DNA of 64,000 nucleotides, taken from Acidimicrobiales bacterium (GTDB taxonomy: Bacteria > Actinomycetota > Acidimicrobiia > Acidimicrobiales > MedAcidi-G1). The DNA lies in contig JAQWTI010000012.1 in assembly GCA_029242745.1 (NCBI GenBank), positions 94,824 through 158,823 on the forward strand. Reading direction: 5' to 3'. Under the pieces are notes generated by a model. It searched no databases. It saw only the letters and a list, made by a program, of their open reading frames with translations, and was not told the origin of the DNA. The position numbers and the translations under genes were made by a program. Positions 59,611 to 64,000 of the stretch are shown one piece after another. How positions within the stretch are numbered: position 1 is the first letter of the stretch; each line of letters starts with the position of its first letter.

Positions 59611-61098
59611 GTGCAGAAGATTGGTCATCTCATTGATGGAACTTTGGTTGAAGCAACATCGGGAAATACTGGACCGGTGTACGATCCTTCGACTGGAGTT
59701 GAGACTGGTCGGGTAGCTCTTGCTTCGGTAACTGAAGTGGATGCTGCTGTAACTTCTGCAGAAACAGCGTTCGAGGAGTGGGGCCAGACGTCCCTCGCTC
59801 GCCGGACCAAGTTGATGATTTCGTTTCGAAATCTTGTTGTCGCTAACGCTGATGAGATTGCCAGACGTCTTACGGCCGAACACGGCAAGGTAATGGATGA
59901 TGCTCGAGGTGAAGTTGCTCGTGGCATTGAAAATATTGAGTTTGCCTGCGGTCTGACCGACGCGCTTAAAGGCGCCTACAGCGAACAAGCCAGCAACGGG
60001 GTTGACGTCCACACGGTTCGACAGCCTCTAGGTGTGGTAGCGGGTATTACGCCGTTCAATTTTCCTGCAATGGTGCCAATGTGGATGTTCCCTAATGCTG
60101 TTGCCTGCGGAAACACGTTTATCCTCAAGCCCTCGGAACGTGATCCGTCTGCTCCTCTATATGTGGCAGAACTGTTCCAGGAAGCCGGCTTTCCCGCTGG
60201 TGTTCTAAATGTTGTGAACGGTGACAAGCTGGCTGTTGATCGGCTTCTTGAGCATCCCAAAGTCAAAGCAATCAGTTTTGTTGGTTCAACACCGATAGCT
60301 CGCTATGTCTATTCGACAGCGACCTCTCATGGGAAGCGGGCCCAGGCTCTTGGTGGAGCGAAGAATCACATGTTGGTCCTGCCCGATGCTGATATCGAAA
60401 TGGCTGCTGATGCGGCTGTTTCAGCAGCTTATGGATCGGCTGGTGAACGGTGTATGGCTATATCCGTAGTAGTTGCCGTGGGTGATGTAGGTGATCGCTT
60501 GGTGGAAGCCATCAAGATCCGTATGGAGAAACTGATAATTGGTTCAGGAACCGATCCAAGTTCGGAAATGGGTCCCTTAATCACTGCCCAAGCCCGAGAT
60601 CGGGTGGCCGGTTACATTCAGGCAGGGTTCGAGGCTGGCTGCGAACTGGTTGTCGATGGCCGAGATCAACGTTTCGAAGGCGGTGGGTTCTTTCTCGGGG
60701 TGACGTTATTAGATCGTGTCACTACCGATATGAGTGTCTATACAGATGAGATCTTTGGCCCAGTTCTGGCCGTAGTGCGTGCTGACACATATGCAGACGG
60801 GGTTGACATGATTAGGTCCAACCCTTATGGAAATGGGGCTGCAATATTTACTCGTGATGGTGGAGCGGCTAGGCAGTTTCAACGTGACGCGGATGCCGGG
60901 ATGGTTGGCGTCAATGTCCCTATCCCAGTGCCAGTCGGTTACCACTCATTTGGCGGATGGAAAGATTCAGCGTTCGGGGATACAACGATGTATGGGCCTG
61001 AAGGACTGAGATTTTACACTCGACCCAAAGTTATAACGAGCAGGTGGCCTGACCCAGCAACGAGTAGCGTTGATCTTGGTTTTCCGCGTAATAATTAA
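59611..61098 (+). CDS. mmsA: Methylmalonate-semialdehyde dehydrogenase (CoA-acylating)
   Basis: A 495-residue aldehyde dehydrogenase of the MmsA group. ITPFNFPAMVPMWMFPNA (about 146-163) is diagnostic, GGAKNHMLVLPD (about 248) replaces the general-base Glu as expected for CoA-dependent members, and catalytic Cys281 is in GSAGERCMAIS. The start is the GTG at 59611 with GAGGAG eight bases upstream. It converts methylmalonate or malonate semialdehyde plus CoA to propionyl-CoA or acetyl-CoA, the last step of thymine/uracil or valine breakdown. Confidence 0.93.
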   Translation: MQKIGHLIDGTLVEATSGNTGPVYDPSTGVETGRVALASVTEVDAAVTSAETAFEEWGQTSLARRTKLMISFRNLVVANADEIARRLTAEHGKVMDDARGEVARGIENIEFACGLTDALKGAYSEQASNGVDVHTVRQPLGVVAGITPFNFPAMVPMWMFPNAVACGNTFILKPSERDPSAPLYVAELFQEAGFPAGVLNVVNGDKLAVDRLLEHPKVKAISFVGSTPIARYVYSTATSHGKRAQALGGAKNHMLVLPDADIEMAADAAVSAAYGSAGERCMAISVVVAVGDVGDRLVEAIKIRMEKLIIGSGTDPSSEMGPLITAQARDRVAGYIQAGFEAGCELVVDGRDQRFEGGGFFLGVTLLDRVTTDMSVYTDEIFGPVLAVVRADTYADGVDMIRSNPYGNGAAIFTRDGGAARQFQRDADAGMVGVNVPIPVPVGYHSFGGWKDSAFGDTTMYGPEGLRFYTRPKVITSRWPDPATSSVDLGFPRNN

Positions 61099-61142
61099 TT
61101 TTCTACTATTCGCAGGGGTAATAAAATGAGAGTTGTTTGCTG

Positions 61143-62141
61143 ATGGACTTTGGAATAGTTCTCCAAACTGATCCTCCCGCATCACGGATAATTGAGATGA
61201 CTAAGAGGGCAGAAGAGCTTGGTTTCACGCACGCCTACACCTTCGACAGCCATGTTCTGTGGCAAGAGCCTTTTGTAATATTCAGCCCAATGCTTGCCGC
61301 GACTGAGCGGATGATGGTTGGGCCGATGGTGACCAACCCAGGGACCCGAGACTGGACGGTTCTGGCGTCCCTATTCGCAACTCTGAATGACATGTACGGG
61401 GAGCGAACGATCTGTGGAATCGGGCGTGGAGATTCAGCGATGCGAGTGATAGGGAATCGCCCATGTAATCTTGCGACGCTTGAGTCTTCGATGGAGGTTA
61501 TTAAGGTCCTTGCTGAAGGGGGAACAGTTGAATACAACGGGACCTCTCAGACGCTTCCATGGCGCAACGAAGGTTCGTTGCCAATGTGGATGGCGGCATA
61601 TGGGCCGAAAGCTCTTGCTCTTTGTGGTCGCAAGGCAGATGGATTCGTTTTACAACTTGCGGATCCGCAGATTGCTGAATGGACTATCGGATCCGTCCGG
61701 AAGGCTGCCGCTGAAGCTGGTCGTGACCCTGACGAGATAACGATCTGTGTTGTTGCCCCAGCGTATGTTGGAGAAGATATAGCTCATCAACGAGATCAAG
61801 TCAGATGGTTTGGTGGGATGGTTGGCAACCACGTATCAGATCTCGTAGATCGCTATGGTGATTCAGGAACAGGTGTTCCGGCTGCATTAACTGATTACAT
61901 TGAGGCTCGCGAAGGTTACGATTATTCAGAACATGGGCGTGTTGGCAATAGTCATACTGAGTTTGTTCCAGATGAAGTAATCGATCGTTTTTGTATTCTT
62001 GGGCCACCAGAGAATCACATTTCGAGATTAGAAGAACTGAAAGACATTGGTGTTGATCAGTTTGCTTTATATCTAATGCATGATCAAAATAGTGAGACCC
62101 TAGAGGCCTATGGTGATTTGGTGCTGCCTCGTTGCAAGTAA
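61143..62141 (+). CDS. LLM-class (F420-type) oxidoreductase associated with pyrimidine catabolism
   Basis: A 332-residue luciferase-like TIM barrel: DFGIVLQTDPPASRIIEMTK at the start, GFTHAYTFDSHVLWQEPFV, GPMVTNPGTRDWTVLASLFA and TICGIGRGDSAMRVIG. This agrees with the LLM subfamily often found next to dihydropyrimidinase genes. ATG 61143 is preferred (an upstream TTG is in frame). As there is no dihydropyrimidine dehydrogenase in the window, this enzyme is a candidate for the reductive first step or for an alternative oxidation. That role is inference. Confidence 0.87.
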   Translation: MDFGIVLQTDPPASRIIEMTKRAEELGFTHAYTFDSHVLWQEPFVIFSPMLAATERMMVGPMVTNPGTRDWTVLASLFATLNDMYGERTICGIGRGDSAMRVIGNRPCNLATLESSMEVIKVLAEGGTVEYNGTSQTLPWRNEGSLPMWMAAYGPKALALCGRKADGFVLQLADPQIAEWTIGSVRKAAAEAGRDPDEITICVVAPAYVGEDIAHQRDQVRWFGGMVGNHVSDLVDRYGDSGTGVPAALTDYIEAREGYDYSEHGRVGNSHTEFVPDEVIDRFCILGPPENHISRLEELKDIGVDQFALYLMHDQNSETLEAYGDLVLPRCK

Positions 62142-62203
62142 GCAACTGCTTTTGTTGAAAAGCCTTAATATAGTGAATAACTTTTTTGAGATGGGAAGTT
62201 AAT

Positions 62204-62788
62204 TTGAAGTTTGTTCAAAGAAAGTATGAAGTGCTAGTTGAGTCCACATTCCATGCTGCCGGTTCCAAGCTAGATAACCCAGTTCGTAAGGGCGCTATCG
62301 CTGCTGTTGTCAGCAACCCCTTCGCGGGTCGTTATCAAGAAGACTTAAGCAGCGCCGTCAAAGAGTTAAGGGTGCTGGGTGAGGAGCTGGGGGAAATCCT
62401 TATTAGTCACCTGGGAGGCGATGCCAGTGTGATTGACGGATACGGCAAAGGAGCGATTGTTGGTACCAACGGTGAGATCGAGCATGGCGCGATGTGGCAC
62501 ATTCCCGGAGGTGGAGGCATGCGTGCGGCTCTTGGCAAGGGTGAGGCCATAGTACCTTCGACAAAAAAAGTTGGTTCAGCCGGGGCACGACTCGATGTCC
62601 CGCTTACCCATCTGGACTGGTCGTACGTCGGGAGCCACTATGACGCCATCGAGGTTGGAATCTCAGACTCACCGCACCCAGATGAAATGGTCCTAATTCT
62701 TGCTATGTCCATTGGTGGGAGGCCTGATGCTCGATTAGCTGGAGGGTTCGATCTCAGCGATCGTGGAAATCCAGGAGTACCAGCATGA
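62204..62788 (+). CDS. AA_synth (DUF1185)-family protein
   Basis: A 194-residue protein of the so-called amino acid synthesis family. It has AAVVSNPFAGRYQEDLSSAV (about 34-53), DASVIDGYGKGAIVGTNGEIEHGAMWHIPGG with GYGKGAIVG near 75, and DWSYVGSHYDAIEVGISDSPHPDEMVL near the C-terminus. Crystal structures of members show a chorismate-mutase-like trimer but activity is poorly defined. Start is TTG at 62204 with GGGAAG six to seven bases upstream. Its stop overlaps the next gene (ATGA). Consistent association with pyrimidine-like catabolism suggests a hydrolytic or isomerising step. Confidence 0.83.
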   Translation: MKFVQRKYEVLVESTFHAAGSKLDNPVRKGAIAAVVSNPFAGRYQEDLSSAVKELRVLGEELGEILISHLGGDASVIDGYGKGAIVGTNGEIEHGAMWHIPGGGGMRAALGKGEAIVPSTKKVGSAGARLDVPLTHLDWSYVGSHYDAIEVGISDSPHPDEMVLILAMSIGGRPDARLAGGFDLSDRGNPGVPA

Positions 62789-63684
62789 GGGTTGCATTTG
62801 TCGGTTTAGGGCGGATGGGGTGGCACATGGCGGGCCACCTAGTTGGCTATGACGGTGTGGACGAAGTGGCGGTATACGACACTGTTAGACATTTGGGCCA
62901 AGACTGGGCAACTGAAAATCAGGGTGAAGCCGTTGAATCTCTGAAGTTGGCCGTTAGTGGAGCTAGTTGTGTGTTTAGTTCGCTTCCAGCTGACCGCGAG
63001 TTGCTAGCCGTAAGATCAGAAATATTGGAAGAGATCGAAGTGGATACCATATGGGTTGACCACTCGACTACCTCGGCGCGTGTTGCGCGTGAAACAGCGG
63101 AACAAATGTCTGCTGTAGGTGCTCACTTCATAGACGCCCCGGTGTCGGGTGGGGTAGACGGGGCTCGGAGTGGAAGCCTCTCAGTAATGGCGGGTGGAGA
63201 CCCAGATGCTTTCTCCCGCGCAGAGCCGCTTATTGGGAGTTATGCCTCTCGCGTGAAATACATGGGTAGTTCAGGTGCAGGTCAGTTGACCAAGATGACC
63301 AACCAGATTTGTGTCGTTGGTCTTTGTCAGGCTTTAGCTGAGGGACTTGATTTTGCTACTAGAGCGGGTCTTGATGTGGAGAATGTGGTTGAAGCGATGC
63401 TTCAGGGTTCGTCAACCTCTTGGCAGATGGAAAACCGATCTGACAAGATGCTGGGTAGGGACTACGACTTCGGTTTCTCGACCACGTTGATGCGTAAAGA
63501 CATAGGTCTAGTTCTTGAAGAAGCTTCCGATATGAACATCTCACTCCCTGTCACTTCTCTGGTTGGGCAGTTCTTGGCTGATGTCTCGTCCATGGGTGGA
63601 TCAGACTGGGATTGGTGCAGTTTGATGGAGCGGCAAAGGCGCTTCTCATCTGATTATTCCGAAAGTCATGAACTCCAGCAATAG
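62785..63684 (+). CDS. 3-Hydroxyisobutyrate dehydrogenase family protein
   Basis: A 299-residue beta-hydroxyacid dehydrogenase. FVGLGRMGWHMAGHLV (about 5-20) binds NAD(P), FIDAPVSGGVDGARSGSLSVMAGG (about 115-138) is the substrate-binding motif, and the catalytic Lys is in GAGQLTKMTNQI (about 171). ATG overlaps the stop of the AA_synth gene. In the pathway it could interconvert 3-hydroxyisobutyrate and methylmalonate semialdehyde, or reduce malonate semialdehyde to 3-hydroxypropionate as an outlet. Confidence 0.9.
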   Translation: MRVAFVGLGRMGWHMAGHLVGYDGVDEVAVYDTVRHLGQDWATENQGEAVESLKLAVSGASCVFSSLPADRELLAVRSEILEEIEVDTIWVDHSTTSARVARETAEQMSAVGAHFIDAPVSGGVDGARSGSLSVMAGGDPDAFSRAEPLIGSYASRVKYMGSSGAGQLTKMTNQICVVGLCQALAEGLDFATRAGLDVENVVEAMLQGSSTSWQMENRSDKMLGRDYDFGFSTTLMRKDIGLVLEEASDMNISLPVTSLVGQFLADVSSMGGSDWDWCSLMERQRRFSSDYSESHELQQ

Positions 63685-63726
63685 TCTGAGGTATTACGCA
63701 AGTTTAGAAGATCATTAGGAGTGCGA

Positions 63727-63837
63727 GTGAATACATCGTTCGTTGATGAGTGCAAAGAGGCAAGCAAACCGGTCTGGGCTAACGAGTACGACACCTGGCA
63801 GTTCTTCGCCTCGCAGAACACACGCTTTCCGAACTAA
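63727..63837 (+). CDS. Small ORF overlapping the TauD-type gene
   Basis: A 36-codon frame starting GTG (63727) with AGGAG five bases upstream and ending TAA at 63835-63837, whose last base is the A of the next ATG (TAATG). The peptide is acidic-neutral with aromatic residues (WANEYDTWQFFASQN). The good ribosome site and coupled junction argue for translation, either as a real small protein or as a leader that couples expression of the dioxygenase. I do not recognise a family. Confidence 0.4.
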   Translation: MNTSFVDECKEASKPVWANEYDTWQFFASQNTRFPN

Positions 63838-64000
63838 TGCAGGTCGAGCGCCTACATCTCGACCTTGGTGGACGAGTAACCGGTGTCGATCTGGCGAAAA
63901 CACTCGACGATGAAACGGTCACAGCGCTGCGCGATGCTATCGACGAATACTCGGTGCTTTGCTTTCCCGACCAGGCGATGACCGACGAGGCGCAGCTCGC
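63837..64000 (+). CDS. TauD/TfdA-family Fe(II)/2-oxoglutarate dioxygenase, N-terminal fragment (cut by window edge)
   Basis: The first 54 codons are visible. HLDLGGRVTGVDLAKTLDDE and ALRDAIDEYSVLCFPDQAMT (residues about 7-48) match the opening of TauD/TfdA proteins, where the GAEVxGVDLS-type motif is followed by a helix and the V-L-x-F-x-D/G-Q strand. The HxD and distal His iron ligands are beyond the edge. Its coupling to the small ORF and position after the hydroxyisobutyrate dehydrogenase suggest it belongs to the same operon or the next one. Confidence 0.8.
   Translation, partial: MQVERLHLDLGGRVTGVDLAKTLDDETVTALRDAIDEYSVLCFPDQAMTDEAQL

Noticed and set aside
1..64000. CRISPR arrays, insertion sequences, prophage genes, rRNA and defence-island systems other than VapBC
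   Set aside because: I saw no regularly spaced repeats, transposase or integrase motifs, phage proteins, rRNA-like sequence, or restriction/Cas-like proteins in any frame.

Overview
The window looks like chromosomal DNA from an aerobic, heterotrophic actinomycetote, most likely a marine Acidimicrobiia-type lineage. The basis is the mix of families: F420-type luciferase-like oxidoreductases, a mycoredoxin-like protein, three class I P450s, many acyl-CoA dehydrogenases, class III aminotransferases and aldehyde dehydrogenases, and a non-pyrrolysine MttB homologue. G+C is high at the left end and visibly lower to the right of about 55.8 kb. Genes are packed into short operons with TAATG, ATGA or GTGA junctions. 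I see no rRNA, tRNA, transposase, phage gene or CRISPR array. The taxonomic call is inference from gene content.

Layout. 0-5.2 kb (minus strand): a LysR regulator heads an operon with an MttB-superfamily methyltransferase, a DapA-family lyase/aldolase, an aldehyde dehydrogenase and a cut-off FAD oxidoreductase, plausibly for a methylated amino acid such as a betaine. 5.3-9.9 kb: CoA transferase, alkyl sulfatase and acyl-CoA dehydrogenase. 10.35-12.1 kb: a VapBC pair preceded by a perfect 29-bp-arm palindrome, then an epoxide-hydrolase-like protein. 12.1-26.7 kb: an amino-acid permease with C-terminal regulatory domains, LLM oxidoreductase, nitroreductase, enoyl-CoA hydratase, acyl-CoA-dehydrogenase-like oxidase, TetR-mycoredoxin, two class III aminotransferases, MFS carrier, methyltransferase, an amidase relic, a hydrolase and an aldehyde dehydrogenase.

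26.8-38.5 kb: a catabolic block (HpaE-like semialdehyde dehydrogenase, acyl-CoA dehydrogenase, NicX-like dioxygenase, P450, acetoacetate-decarboxylase-like protein, HpaG-like hydrolase) followed by a four-gene branched-chain-type ABC transporter with a fused permease-ATPase. 38.5-39.05 kb: decayed remains of a second LivG ATPase and of an SDR. 39.1-51.7 kb is the most interesting stretch. A gamma-glutamyl-amide hydrolase faces a P450-ferredoxin pair; an SDR, a glutamine-synthetase-like gamma-glutamylamide ligase, a MarR regulator and a PLP amine-forming decarboxylase follow; then an HpaD-like extradiol dioxygenase, FAH-family hydrolase, cupin and FAD hydroxylase; finally a third P450 sits behind a second GATase-type hydrolase. 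I propose that amines are capped with glutamate, oxidised by P450s, uncapped by amidases, and that the aromatic core is opened by meta cleavage. A shared palindrome (TCATTTGG..CCAAATGA type) lies before three of the ring-cleavage-type genes.

51.8-55.8 kb: phospholipase-D-like protein, RmuC and an aminoglycoside-phosphotransferase-family kinase. 55.9-63.7 kb: a reductive pyrimidine (uracil/thymine) or related N-carbamoyl catabolic operon: beta-ureidopropionase, beta-amino-acid aminotransferase, dihydropyrimidinase, methylmalonate-semialdehyde dehydrogenase, LLM oxidoreductase, AA_synth-family protein and 3-hydroxyisobutyrate dehydrogenase. No ordinary dihydropyrimidine dehydrogenase is present. 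The right edge cuts a TauD-type dioxygenase preceded by a small overlapping ORF.
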